64,000 nucleotides of DNA from Charina bottae (taxonomy: Eukaryota; Chordata; Lepidosauria; Squamata; Charinaidae). Shown piece after piece: positions 31,966 to 44,029 of this stretch (positions are counted from its first letter, which is position 1; every line of letters starts with the position of its first letter). The stretch lies in the NCBI GenBank assembly GCA_023362775.1, contig JALMGJ010000019.1, forward strand, positions 2,261,501-2,325,500. Reading direction: 5' to 3'. The notes below the pieces were generated by a model. That model did not search any database. It had not been told where the DNA came from and saw only the letters and a program-made list of their open reading frames with translations. The position numbers were made by a program, and so were the translations under genes.

Positions 31966-34900
31966 CCTCATGGGGGGTGGAATCTCCTGCTAGCTAACAT
32001 ATTATGGCTCACATTAGCATTTTAAAGCAACCCATAATAATTATCAATTTCGTACTTAAATTATGACCAGACGGGGCCTCAGAGAAATTCATCAGGAACA
32101 TTTTCTAAGCTACAGTACTAAATAATCATTATGAAAACTGATTCAGTCCATCACAGTTTATTGAGAATACACAGGTAACAAAATTAGATGGTATACCTTT
32201 TGCACAACAGGATTTCTGCAAACAGAAGAACTTGAACTCTTGCCAAAGAAAATGGCTTTTTTTTTTCAAATCCCAACTTTTTGTTTGGGAAATCTCATGC
32301 CAGCTTAAGAGATAGAGTGGAGAGCACCAAAACTATTATGGCAAAATAAATAAATAAATGTAGAAAGGATTGGCCTTTTCAGTTCCTACCCAGCTATCGA
32401 ATGGAAGGAAAGTTTCATGGTATGGATGTTCATGTATTGATTTTCTAGGCTTAATGGGCATTCCAAAGTGGGACTGGATATCAATCTTATATGCTTATTT
32501 TATTTAAAAATGGTAAAAGATGCCATGTTAGCTAATGAAAGACAGCAATTGTGGGTATGTTTCAACCCTCTGCATTGAAGGACAAGTAAGTACTGAGGGT
32601 TTTTTGAGGGTCAACATCTGAAACTGAGCAACCATAAAGCAACCATAAAGTTGCATAACGTTTTGTCTGGGGTTTATGGCTTCCAGGCACAGATCCCCTT
32701 ATGAACCAGATGGCGAGCCAGTATGAGTCCCCAAAAAGAGTCCTTATGAATCCTATAACTATTAAGAGTAGATTTACTGCCATCAGAAACACAGTCATAA
32801 AACTGAGTTGATCAGAAGAGTTATTCAAACAGAGTGGCATTTCAAAGTAACCCATGAGTTTTATTGAAAGGAGAAATCAATCAGAATGACCTTGAGCTTT
32901 TAGGAAGAAACTGGGACCTGACCTTAGCAACAAAAAGTTTTTATTTTCCCCAGCACATTATATCTGACATTTCATCTTCATAGGCTACTATTGCTTTATC
33001 ATCTTTAAATGACACTTTTGGCCTAGAATGGCAGATATGTTTTTCATTAAGCAGACTGATCTCCTCACAAGAACGTAAAATAGAATGATGTAGTGATGGC
33101 TATCAAAAAAGTTGAGGTGAATTCATGGAGGACAAACTGTCGAAGGCTGTTGGTCATCATGGAGGCATTAAGCTTCTCGCTACCAGTTGCTAGGAAACAA
33201 GAGTAGAAGGATATTAATCAATTTTATTTATTATGGCCTTTAGCCAGCAATAGTAGAAAGGTATTATTACATTTGTGCCCTGCTTGTGGAACTTTCATAG
33301 ACATATTATTTACCACTCTGAACAGAATCCTGGACTTGATAATCCTGATTCAGCTCAAATTCAGTTTTGTTTAGAATAAGTCTAATTCTAGCATCATAAC
33401 TTCAAAACAGTATAGATTCTGAATAATGCATACATCTGGGCAAATAATACAGTATAACTATAACTTTTGGAGGAAAGGAACGATCATAATCTAGCTTTTG
33501 CTATTGACAGAAATAGGAAAAAGTCTGCTATATTTCATTTTGTAATGTTCTCTTGAGGGTTATGTGATATAAATTAAAATAATAAACTTAGTGACTATAA
33601 GTGTTTGCAGGCCATGTTTGGAAAAAGAGTATTATGTTTGTTCGGGTCAGACTTGTATAGCTTTAGTAATATATTTTGATTCAACCAATCAAAGGACATT
33701 CCGGGACAGGTCACAAAATTAAAAATAGCAAAGCAAAATTAATTAATGAATTAATTAATCAATCAATCAATCAATCAATCAATTATACTGAGAAACAACA
33801 ATAAAAAGGACCAGAAAATTAGACTGAATTGTTTTAGAAATTGTGATCCCCCCCCCCCCCCCGAAAGTTCAATCCTCACCAGATAGAAAATTCTACTGGT
33901 AGGATGTCAACACCACTCCCCAGTTGCTATCTGCCTTATCTCAAACAAGGAAAGCATTGTGGTAGAGTGAACAACTGAATATGGCAAAAGTGTGTGAGTA
34001 GATTAGTCTAAATGAAGGTTTTTTTATTGTCCTGTTTGTATCCATGAAATGGGTCAGTCTGACTGTGAAACAGAAGTTGGAATGGTTCATTTCAAGACTG
34101 GAACATTTCTGGTAAAGTTGAAACAGGTCATTCCAATGTTGGAATGCTTCCAGCAAGGTCACAATGGGATGTTCTGATTTTGAAGCCATTTTGAATACCA
34201 TTTCCTAACCTGATACTTGCAATCTTAATCTTCAAAAATAGGGGTCTAAGGCAATCTGCTTTACTAAAAACTAATCAAACTTAAGTCTAGTCAGCTTTAT
34301 TTTTGCCAGTGGAGACTATTCCATAGATAAAGTTAGTTGGGTTGGAATGAAAAAAGAAACACTATAATCTCTCACTCAATTTGCAATCTAATGGGTGCTG
34401 CACATTGAGGCCTGCCTTCCTCCCTCCCTCCCTCCCTCCCTCCTACTGGTATGTAGTAATTGGCCCAATTTATTCTACAAAACTATGCTGTAGTTAATAG
34501 CCAGCTACACAAGAGAATACAGCGAGATACTTCATTAGTCCTATTACTTTCCCATAAGTTCCTAAAGTATCTATATACTGTATAATCACACAAGTGTATA
34601 GCAATTTTTGAGGGAGCAAAATTGTGTTGTCTTCCTGCTGCTATAATCAATGGCTATTCTTTAAATGCCAATGCTCTCTTCCCATCCACCTCCAGATGTG
34701 CTATTCTAAACATCTTGCTCTCAGTGCGTATGACTAAAGTGAAGTTTTGGGACTTACCATGAGAAACCAAAAATATCCCTTTCCCCAGAGGTTAGTACTT
34801 TCTGAACCTTACTGTCCTTCCCCAAATTGTGTGTTCTGATCAACTAAACTGATCTGCTTGGTTTAGCTGCAATTTGATTCTCGCTTTCATTACTTCTGAA

Positions 34901-35048
34901 TATTGTTGCTGCCTTTTGCTCCCTGACAATGAATCCTCAATTCTAAATTATTATTACTATTTATTTGTTTTTAATTAGATTTAATATAGCCGTCCACTCC
35001 AGTGGACTAATTAACTCAAATGAGTTCCACAACTATTAGGAAGATCCC
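31966..35048. other. Long spacer with simple repeats only
   Basis: Holds (AATC)n at 33755-33783, a 15-base C run at 33848-33862 and (CCCT)n at 34416-34443. No gene and no named transposon. Frames of 86-97 codons at 32562-32855 and 33941-34201 (minus) have no recognisable domain; the first has a hydrophobic stretch but nothing further. Confidence 0.45.
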
Positions 35049-35062
35049 ATTTGTTATGAACG

Positions 35063-35386
35063 GCAGCGCGGTGGTGTAACAGTTAAGACTACCGACTGTC
35101 GAACGAATGGACGGCACGTCGGCAGTTTGAAACCCGGAAGCACCGCGTAACGGGGTGAGCTCCCATTCTCGTCCAGCTCCTGCCAACCTAGCAGTTCGAA
35201 AGTACGTAAAAATGCAAGTAGATAAATAGGTACCACTCCGGTGGGAAGGTAACAGCATTCCGTGCGCCTTGGCATTTAGTCATGCTGGCCACATGACCAT
35301 GGAAGCGTCTATGGAAAATGCTGGCTCCCTCAGCCGCCCCCTAGAACCGGATATGACTGGAAGGGAAAACCTTACCTTACTTACTT
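35063..35386 (+). mobile_element. tRNA-derived SINE, type B
   Basis: Head GCGCGGTGGTGTAACAGTTA, central domain AAATGCAAGTAGATAAATAG and tail GGGAAAACCTTACCTTACTT. Exact 14-bp duplication ATTTGTTATGAACG at 35049-35062 and 35387-35400. Compared with the copy at 154-490 it lacks a few bases near the AGAATCGGAGATGAGCG segment. Confidence 0.92.
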
Positions 35387-35785
35387 ATTTGTTATGAACG
35401 ATGAGGCGACCCAACTTGAGCACTAGATGTGGCATCCCTAAAAGTTGGGAAAACCCAAATTACTTAAGTTAAATAATATTTCTGTAGTACCATGGATTGG
35501 GAAGGTATTATACTTTTGCGTAAGTCCTAATAAGTCTAATATGTCTTACTGTATTGCCGGTCACCTTCATGATGGTAAAAAAGAGAGAATTTCCTATTGT
35601 GGCAAAAAGCTCCAGGAAAAATAAAACTCTGACACTTCAGGCAAACTAAAAGCAGAATAGGCCAGACTCTTTGAAGGGACAATGTTTCCATATTTGGTTG
35701 TTTATCTTCAAAACAATTAAGAATGAGAATAGGGGTGGGAAAGGCCCTGCAGGTTGAAGATGATTGAAATGCTACAAAGGGATCG

Positions 35786-35867
35786 ATGTATCGGTCTATA
35801 GTTTACCTTCAACTCAGATACATTTCATGTATCGGTCTATAGTTTACCTTCAACTCAGATACATTTC
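35786..35867. repeat. Perfect 41-bp tandem duplication
   Basis: ATGTATCGGTCTATAGTTTA... occurs twice head to tail (35786-35826, 35827-35867) without a difference. Confidence 0.95.
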
Positions 35868-36009
35868 AGGAACATTGATCAAACCAATCTTACCACATCA
35901 AATTATACTGTAGGAAATATTTCCTAAATTGGTCCTTATGATTTATGTGAAAAACAGGAAACCTTATTTTTATGCACTGTTGTATGTTATATCATTTGAA
36001 ATAGAAAAG

Positions 36010-37560
36010 CATACCTTGCTTGGTAGAAGCTGGCATGGGTTTATCAAGAATAAGCCATGCCACATCAGCCTGATTTCCATTTTTGACAGAGAGCCCCAGT
36101 TTAGTTGACTGCAAGACAGAAGTGGTCATAGTGTACCTTGACTTCAGAAAGAATTCAAGGCTTCTATGAGATTCTCATAGTGTAGAGAGTAAAGAGGATG
36201 ACCTTGAGGAGGGGAGGAGAGGAGAGGAGAGATCCATTACCAAAGCAAAGAGAAGGAAAACATGGCTTAATCCCATGTCACGGGTTCTTTTTTATACCCA
36301 AATGTTGATTGCCTCAGGCTCAAAATGATCCCCCAAAAATCACTGAACTCTACAACACTCAGAGTTTCTATATCTCCCTATAAGGGTTGGGGAGATGTTT
36401 TATTTTAAACAAAAATATCTACAGTACAAAAGTGAATCTTTCAAATACCTATGTGACTTTTTCTAGAGCTTTTATCTTAATATCCTATCTTATTACTAAT
36501 GAAACTATACTACTAATGAAGCTATACTATACAATGTTGTTCTATTATTACCTCACTATACTCTATACTATTACTTCTATGCTATACTATTCTAACTATT
36601 CTTATTCTACCACTACTATTATTAGCCTACTGTTACTACTGCTAGTATAGAGCTTTTGTACTGGGCAGTTTGCACAGCACTTGCCCCTTCTCAATATTGT
36701 GCTGGGCTTTGCCTCTTCTTTCTTTTTCCTCTGGACTCCGAAGTCTTTGTGAGGAACACGAAACTCCTTCTTTTTCTTTGGCTGCTTTCCTTCATGGGTG
36801 CTGCAGGGCCTCAGAACACACGTGTCTCATCTAATCTCCTCCCATCTCCACCACCTGTTTCAAGGCTGTAGCTTTTATTGGCCACTCTGCCGTCCTGACA
36901 TTGGAGAGAAGGTTTCGAATAGGAAGGAGGGAGGCAGCACAGGTACCTGCAATTGTTCTAGCAGCCTGCTCTTCCACAGCCCAAATCATGCAGAAGGTAT
37001 ATGTAAATGTCTCAGGTAGACACCTCCCTAATTCACATGAATATAAGAGGGGGAGGAAGTAAAGAATAATCAGACTGCAAGATTCTGTTACTATGGTCTA
37101 TCTTAATACAAGTAGTTTTAGTCTTCCATGGAGTTTATTTCTTGGTCTAGTCTAGCTTGTGAGGCTGACAAGTAAAGAATATGGAAAAATATGGCCTGGA
37201 GTATGCTACCATTAGATGGGTACAGAGCTGATTGATCACTCACACCCAGTGAATGTACATCAATGGCTATGCATCAAGCTGGAAGGAAGAATCAAGTGGC
37301 GTATCACAGGGCTCTGTAATGGGTGCTGTGCTGTTCAGCATGTTTATAAATGAATTGAATGTGGGGTTAGAAAATATAATTATCAAATTTGCAAATGAAC
37401 AGAAGTAAGGGGGGATAGCAAACCTCTTAAGAGGATGATATCTAGATTCAGGAGGGTCTTGACAAGCTGGAACAATGGACAGAAACTAGCAAGATGAATA
37501 TAAATACGGTCAAATCCAAAGTCCTACATTTGGATAAGAAAGATCACAGTATAGGGTGAG
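36010..37560 (+). pseudogene. CR1-like LINE reverse transcriptase, interrupted by an LTR
   Basis: Part 1 (36010-36180) reads WHGFIKNKPCHISLISIFDR and VIVYLDFRK-type text; part 2 (37171-37560) continues with YGLEYATIRWVQ-like text, INGYASSWKEESSGVSQGSV and FSMFINELNVGLENIIIKFA. These are consecutive RT motifs, so the 990-bp LTR at 36181-37170 was inserted into an existing LINE copy. The catalytic ADD box is mutated to ANE, and stops and frame changes are present. Confidence 0.7.
36181..37170 (+). mobile_element. Solo LTR, 990 bp
   Basis: Begins TGTAGAGAGTAAAG and ends GTGAGGCTGACA, obeying the TG...CA rule, and sits cleanly within a LINE coding remnant. The 3' part has GTCTCAGGTAGACACCTCCC, CAGACTGCAAGATTCTGTTA and a polyadenylation-type region. 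The centre has an A+T-rich low-complexity run (36495-36650) of TACTAT phrases. No obvious 4-6 bp target duplication. No coding region; the internal part was probably lost by LTR recombination. Confidence 0.65.
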
Positions 37561-38855
37561 TAGAGAATAAACCATACATAGCTGAGGGTGGACTTGAACT
37601 TGGATTTTCCTAATCCTAGTCTAACACTTTAACTACTAGACCACCAACCCCCTGAGATATTAACGGAGATTGAGATGGGGTCTGGAGATGATCTGGGAGT
37701 GACACAAATGATGCATGGGGCCCTCTGTCTCACCCTAATTTGCCTTATGAGACTGTTGTGATGCTAACATGAAGGCCATCCAAGCCTCCTTAGAAGAGCA
37801 GTGGGATGACATGTGATGAATTATTGTTAAGAAATAAAACTTTGGGAATGCATAACATGTCCAAATCTCCCATACCGTGTATTTGCTTTGATCCAATTCA
37901 GTCTTTGGTTTCCAAATGGTTTACAGCTAATTGATGATGGGTGACAGGTATTAGGTAAGCTGTCACTTATTTTCACCAAGGAAAGGCATAAAGACAAACA
38001 GCATAATATGGTTGTCAGTCATTTTGTCATCTCAATTGAGCTTGTTATATAGACAGGTTCATCAACAGCCCTGACTGGAATCTACTTTAGAATGTTAAAA
38101 TTAGTATTCTAAGAACGCTTTTACTTTTGTGCTGGGGAAGACAGGTCCTCTGGAACTACCAAACTACTGATGCCACTAAAAAAAATTCACCTGTAAATTA
38201 TTCCTTCTATGACCAGGCAGAACCATATATTCTCAGCAACTCTGCTGTACCAGTATTCAAAATAGTATTAGTTGGACTAGTTTATTTACTCTTCATAGCC
38301 AACTATAGATAGTTGAAACAGTATGAAGCAAAGTTTTTTTTAAATATACTGTATATATATAAAAGACAGCGTTTTGGGAGACAAAGATTTGCTAGCCTTT
38401 ACTCACCAGAACTTAAAAAGATAAGGGAAATGATAAGATAGAGGGGATGATTCATTAGCAAGCTCATTAGTCTAGCCTTTGCTTCTTCAAATAGATTGAG
38501 CTGAAAAGTTTTCTTTAAGCTTATTATTTTGTCTGTTTGGGAGAGTGGATTTCCCCAGTTGTTATCCTTCAGTTTTTATTTTGCCTTCCACTTAAAATTG
38601 TATGTTATTTTTGCTAGTGTTTTAAATGTTCCAGAAACGCTTTGCAATTGAGAGGTCAAATAAAAACACAAAGTCTTTTTCAGCAAACATTATATATATT
38701 AATATAAAACATAACTACAAAATTTCCCTCCTCACAGAGAGAGATAGCCTCAGCATAATTTACAGAGGCAAAAGAACAGCAGAGCAGAGAACAAAGAAGA
38801 AACAAGGCAGGTTTTACAAAACAAAGGTATGCTAATATATACCTTTTTACATATA
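37561..38855. other. Spacer with pieces of an old tRNA SINE
   Basis: At 37575-37650 the minus strand has a tRNA-like head (GGTCTAGTAGTTAAAGTGTT), and at 37725-37760 the plus strand has a SINE 3' phrase (CTCACCCTAATTTGCCTTAT). Their opposite orientation implies two fragments. The remainder is unassigned A+T-rich DNA. Confidence 0.4.
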
Positions 38856-39140
38856 AAAAGTAAAGGTTCCCCCCGCACATTTGTGCAGTCGTGTCCAACT
38901 CTAGGGGGCGGTACTCATCTCTATTTGTTAGCCGAAGAGCCAGCGTTGTCTGAAGACGCTTCCACTTTCATGTGGCCGGCATGATGCACACGGAACGCTG
39001 TTACCATCCCACGGAAGTGGTACTTATTCATCTACTTGCATTTGCATGCTTTCGAATTGCTAGGTTGGCAAGAGCTGGGGCGAGTGCGGGAGCTCAATCC
39101 GTCATGCGGGGCTAGGGTCTCGAACCGCCGAACTTGTGAT
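38856..39140 (-). mobile_element. tRNA-derived SINE, type A, 5'-truncated
   Basis: Minus strand. Tail and central domain are intact but the tRNA head is cut off just inside the B box. The exact 13-bp duplication CTTTTTACATATA (38843-38855 and 39141-39153) surrounds the truncated copy, so truncation happened during insertion. Confidence 0.9.
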
Positions 39141-39523
39141 CTTTTTACATATAGATCAGGATAATTAGTAACCATGACAACTGACCTCTGAACCCAGCTG
39201 ATACTTAAGATAACAATAGAATGCCTTGGGAGCACAAACAGAAACCTAGACTTGCTGGTCCCCGTTTCTTGCGACCCAAATTCTTGCTTCCAGCTAGCAG
39301 AATATCTTCTGATTCAAATTCTTTTAAATCATAAAACCACAACAATTTTCTCCACTAGTTACAGCCATTATCTTTTATGACGTAAAAAGCAGTTTGGCTC
39401 TTAGGAGATATTTTCATGAGCTGAAGGAAGGAAAATGATGAGGGAGGATCTGCTCACCTGGTCTGGGCATGACTATTGAGAAGATGTCGTGATATCCTGT
39501 CTAGCACTTCTGCTCATGTAGTA

Positions 39524-39750
39524 CAGGTAGTCCTCATTTAGTGACCACAATTGGTATTGGCAACTTGGTTGTTAAGCAAAGCAGTCACTAACTGAAACTG
39601 CGACTCTGATTATGATCTTTCTCAGCTTTCCTTTGCTTTAAAGACCTGAGAAGGTCGTAAAAGTGAGGATTGATTGTAAGGTTACTTTTTCATCACCATC
39701 GTAACTGCAAATGGTTGGTAAACAAGGCAGTTGCTAAACGAGGACTACCC
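39524..39750. mobile_element. Tigger-like MITE, internally deleted
   Basis: CAGGTAGTCCTCATTTAGTG at the left and TTGCTAAACGAGGACTACCC at the right, with TA before the left end. Shorter relative of 9412-9822; the right TA is mutated. Confidence 0.7.
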
Positions 39751-40164
39751 ATCTCACCTTCCTGAAACTCATTCCATTTCAGGATAGGCTCAGTGACTTC
39801 TTGCAATTTCAAACTGGTCAGAGTCCAGGTTTGTCAGCTTAGTAGTTCCCCTACACTCCTAGCTTTAAAAACATGGCAACATTTTAGCACAGATGGTAAA
39901 TCTTGAGAGTGTGGTGTGCTTCCTGTGATACTGTCTCCATTGCTGTGTCATAACATCATGGATCACAGTGACTCAGTGCACCTGTCTTTGATAATGCTAC
40001 ATTGATTGACCACCATTGCAAGTGAGTATATCAAGCGGGCCTACAAGATGTAGACTTGGCTGTGAATGTATGAGTGGCAGAAACAGCAATATCAACTGCT
40101 GTTTGGAGAAGTTTGCATAATGCAGCTCTTGCTAGTCCTTATGACTTACCAGGACTGAGCCATC

Positions 40165-40400
40165 TACTGTGCCATCTGCTTCAGTAGTTCACATTTCTTC
40201 CTTCTCTGTTGTGCCCCCCACCTTCTGGAACAGCATCCCCCCAGAGATGAGGACAGCACCCTCCCTCGGGGGTTCCAGAAAGCTTTCAAAGAAGGCTTTG
40301 GTCCCAGCCCTGGGACTGATGTTTATTATTTGTTCAATGGCCCATTTTGTGTTGTTGTTTTTGTCATGTATTAGAATATTTTAGCCTTGGCTGCCTGTGT
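40165..40400 (+). mobile_element. LINE 3' region (L2-like)
   Basis: Contains GCCCCCCACCTTCTGGAACA, CCCCCCAGAGATGAGGACAG and CAAAGAAGGCTTTGGTCCCA, the same kind of segment as at 58060-58130 (CTCGCTCCTGGCCTTCAGGA), a LINE 3' end in which the C-terminal coding remnant is still visible. The expected tail is replaced by a 7-bp tandem array at 40423. Confidence 0.5.
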
Positions 40401-40422
40401 GATAATTTTTTTAGCCGTTTTT

Positions 40423-40527
40423 AATTAAAAATTAAAAATTAAAAATTAAAAATTAAAAATTAAAAATTAAAAATTAAAAATTAAAAATTAAAAATTAAAA
40501 ATTAAATTAAATTGAAATAAAGAAAAA

Positions 40528-40576
<49 letters not shown>

Positions 40577-40746
40577 GATAGATAGATAGATAGATGTAGG
40601 ACATCTTAGTAATATCAACCATGCAGTGTATATAGAATCAGAGAGATAAGAGATTAGTTTGTGACAACTCCTTCCTTCCTTCCTTCCTTCCTTCCTTCCT
40701 TCCTTCCTTCCTTCCTTCCTTCCTTCCTTCCTTCCTTCCTTCCTTG
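40423..40746. repeat. Microsatellite cluster: 7-mer, (AAAG)n, (GATA)n and (CCTT)n
   Basis: TTAAAAA repeated about 12 times (40423-40507), (AAAG)n to 40567, GATA units to 40594, then after about 75 bp an uninterrupted (CCTT)n of about 19 units (40670-40746). The AAAG and CCTT tracts are purine-rich on opposite strands. Confidence 0.95.
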
Positions 40747-42720
40747 GATCTATAGCCGGCAGATTACGTACACATTTCTGCAACTTTTCTAGGCATAATA
40801 TACTGTAGGTGGCATCATGCTGGACTAGTGGAAGACAAGATTCTCAGGAATGCTTAAGAGTGCAATGCTCCTAATATTCTCCCACTTCACCACAGTGACT
40901 GTGGCTATGATTGCTACCAACCAGGACAGATTTTTATTGAGTAAATCTCCATGGTAACCACAGCAGCAATCAAAGGGAAGAAGGACAAAAATATTCAAGT
41001 TATTCCCTAGAGCAAAGATTCTTAAACTGATCAAGCTCCATTCATTCAGTCTGCAGAAAGGATGTAGAACAACCAAGAATATATGTACTTGTTAGCTTAC
41101 TTTTTTCTTCTGAGGGAGACTGTTTTAGTAAATTAGGAAACAGGATATTGAGATTTTGGTTTAGGGTCTTGATTTTTGTAGTAAACAGTTACATTATCAG
41201 TGGAATAAGTCATTTTTAATAGCCCAGCCTGGATTTTCCATAAGGCACCAATGGTTTTAATTGTGATGCAGGGAGTGAAGAAAACCACTTGCTAAAAATT
41301 GAAGTACCTTCTCTCTGATCTGTAAAACAAAGACATTTATTTAAGAGGTTTGCCAAAACTGCCAGTGATTTTTGATTGTCAATGAAAAAAAGTTTGGAGA
41401 CACAATTTGTGTTGCCCACATCACAAAGATTTTTAGCAAAAAACAGATATTTGCACAATCACACTTGTACCAGGTTGAAATTGCAATGAAGAGGACTTTC
41501 TAGGAGTAATTGGCTGCTTTGCTATATATCTTTTGTGCAAAGGTTATATATCCTTAGTGGCTCTAAGGTATGCCAAGATGATTGTATATTTTATGAATGT
41601 CAATTGATTACAATAATCCCGAGGAGTTAATGTCAGAATCTTCAGAATGGGCCTCAGCTTCTAAAAGTTAAATGGGTAAATGTTCACTTCTTAATAGACC
41701 AAGACCAAGAGGACTGTAGATATTCAGCCTTCCAGACCCACTACTTCCAGCATTTTCAGCAAATCCTACTCATCTGCCCAGCAAGCCTCTTTCCCCTTTC
41801 TCTCCTTTGGCGTTACAAAGAGCAAGCATGTAAGTATCCTTGTGGCTGAAAAAGGAACAAGAAGAAAAGATCTCCCCCCTGCTCCCCTCCAAAGAGATCA
41901 TAGCACTGCAGACTTTCCCTTATTTTTTACCCCCTGCTCTGGATGAACATCTCAGATGATATTCCAAAAAAAGGAAATGCACAAAATACAGTCCTTGTAA
42001 TATTTGAGTTGTGACAATTTAGCATCTCTTCTTGATTGATTCCTTGAAATGAAGGAATTAAGTGACAGTTCAGCAGGGAGTCTTTGTCTTGAATAATGCA
42101 TGTGATTTGGTGCATGATTGGATTGACCTCTTCGCAGAAGAGCTGCTGCATCTCTCGATGAATCACAAAGTTGCCCACTCCAGTTAGACTCTTGCTCAGC
42201 ACTACAATTTAGCCAAAAGACTCCTTGCAAGTCTCAAGATTTGTGATGAACCCTACAAGGACCACCATGGCTCAAGTTCTGGGCGGTGTCAAAAACATGG
42301 TGTCTGCCTAAAATCAATAGGAATTTGAAGGTAGGAGTGTTAGAGCATTGTGCATGATAAATATTGTTAAGCCAAATACCTTCCTTCTTGCTTCCTTGCA
42401 CAGATTGCAATGGAGTCCTTCTTACTATTCCTAACCCATGTACCGACCTCTACGCCTATTTCTGAATGTTTAAATTCTAAATCTATTTCACTGTACTGAC
42501 TGCTTTTTAGTGAATCTGAGAGTTCCAATAATTAAACAAGAACCTGAAATCTGATCTCCCCAGCATAATTATTTCCCTTTTAAACTGTTCTCAGTCTCAA
42601 GACATTGTTTCTAATATTCATTCAATGGCTATTCTCTTTGAACTTTAGAATAAGCTCTGGCTTCTGGACAATGTCCTTTCAACATCTCTGTGGCAGCTTT
42701 CAGTATCTATCCCCCTATTT
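40747..42720. other. Unannotated spacer
   Basis: No gene, RNA or named repeat. Overlapping minus-strand frames of 91-92 codons at 41927-42230 have no domain. Confidence 0.4.
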
Positions 42721-43056
42721 AAAAAAGGCAAAGGTTCCCCCCGCACATTTGTGCAGTCGTGTCTGACTCTAGGGGCCGGTGTTCATCTCCGTTTGTTAGC
42801 CAAAGAGCCAGCGTTGTCCGAAGATGCTTCCACAGTCATGTGGCCGGCATGACACGCGTGGAACACTGTTACCTTCCCACCGAAGTGGTACCTATTCATC
42901 TACTTGCATTTGCATGCTTTCGAATTGCTAGGTTGGCAAGAGCTGGGGCGAGTGCGGGAGCTCACTCTGTCACGCGGGACTAGGGATTCGAACCTCCGAA
43001 CTTGCGATCTTCCGATCGACAAGCCTGGCGTCTTACCTGCTGAGCCACCATGCCCC
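42721..43056 (-). mobile_element. tRNA-derived SINE, type A
   Basis: Full-length minus-strand copy, head CATGGTGGCTCAGCAGGTAA (reverse strand) to tail GGCAAAGGTTCCCC. CCCCCTATT-like sequence on both sides (42711 and about 43053) suggests the target duplication, but it merges with the head. Confidence 0.87.
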
Positions 43057-43089
43057 CTATTCCCCTATAGCTTGTGGCAATGCCTAGTC

Positions 43090-43172
43090 TATTTTGGCTG
43101 ATCTCGAAAAGCTAATCAGAATCAAAACAGTTTAGTACTTGGATGGGAGACCATTAGGAAATACCGAGTCGA
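43090..43172 (+). mobile_element. 5S rRNA-derived SINE head
   Basis: GGCTGATCTCGAAAAGCTAA and TAGTACTTGGATGGGAGACC match the 3' half of 5S rRNA well. It breaks off before the LTR at 43183, so its body is missing. Confidence 0.75.
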
Positions 43173-43182
43173 TAGGTGTATC

Positions 43183-43464
43183 TGTCAGCCTTGTGAGGTA
43201 GTCCAGACAGGAAGCATGCCCAGCTGAACTAATTCTACTTTATTGTAAGGTTACATTAACAGAATCTTGCAAGCCTGAAGTACATTTCTCCCCCATCGCC
43301 TTTACAGCCCAAGAAACTAAGGAAGGTCCCTTCTGAGACGTTCCCCACACCCACATTCCTGTTGCGGGCTAAGCTGCATCTTATCCAACCATTCCCCTGG
43401 CTGTGACTCTTCCATCTGTCTCCCAAGGTCATGCCCACATACCATTCCAATATCTTAGTAAACA
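43183..43464 (-). mobile_element. Candidate solo LTR
   Basis: On the minus strand it runs from TGTTTACTAAGATATTGG to CTCACAAGGCTGACA, with GCAAGATTCTGTTAATG and ACAATAAAGTAGAATTAG (polyadenylation-type) near the end. That 3' block is shared with the LTRs at 3364 and 36181 but the 5' part (ATGACCTTGGGAGACAGATG) is different, so it belongs to a related family. No target duplication seen. Confidence 0.5.
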
Positions 43465-43544
43465 TGCATATGCTTGTGATAAAAATCTGTTTATAAAAAA
43501 ATGGAAATTGCACATAAGTAGTTGTATTGGTTTCAGGTACACTT

Positions 43545-43745
43545 GATTACAGCTTATTTCTATAGGACCTGGTTAGTTCTTAGATGAGAAGCAACTTGGA
43601 AATACCAGGGTTGTTGGCTAGAGTGGGAAATTGAAAAAAATCCCAGAAGAAGACAACGGTGAAACACGTACTTATTGTTGCCAAGCAAACACCATGAATA
43701 TATCTTGTAGACACCAGGAATCTAGCTCGGTGTCAGGCTTCACCC
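43545..43745 (+). mobile_element. 5S rRNA-derived SINE
   Basis: ACCTGGTTAGTTCTTAGATG resembles the 5S C-box region, then AATACCAGGGTTGTTGGCTA and the SINE body AGAAGACAACGGTGAAACAC, ACCAGGAATCTAGCTCGGTG. More diverged than the copy at 43090. Confidence 0.65.
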
Positions 43746-44029
43746 AATCAATCCGGACTGGAAACACATAGCAAGCTCACAAGAAAATCAAGGAAATTAG
43801 CATAAGGAATATTTGTTGAAGAAAGTCATAATCAAAAGAATTTCCACAACTGCTGTGATTCTAGAATTAGACTTGTTCATGGAAACAAAGTTCCGACCTT
43901 AAACTATAACCTCATTTAAGGAATTCCAACAGAAGAAACAATTTCTTCAAAGCCAGCTGGCCTAACATTTGAGTTAACGTCTATAAGATATTTAGATTAT
44001 CAACAATTTTTTTGAATTACTTAAAGCAA

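Noticed and set aside
36495..36650. Possible coding or regulatory run of TACTAT phrases
   Set aside because: Low-complexity A+T-rich sequence inside an LTR, without consistent period.
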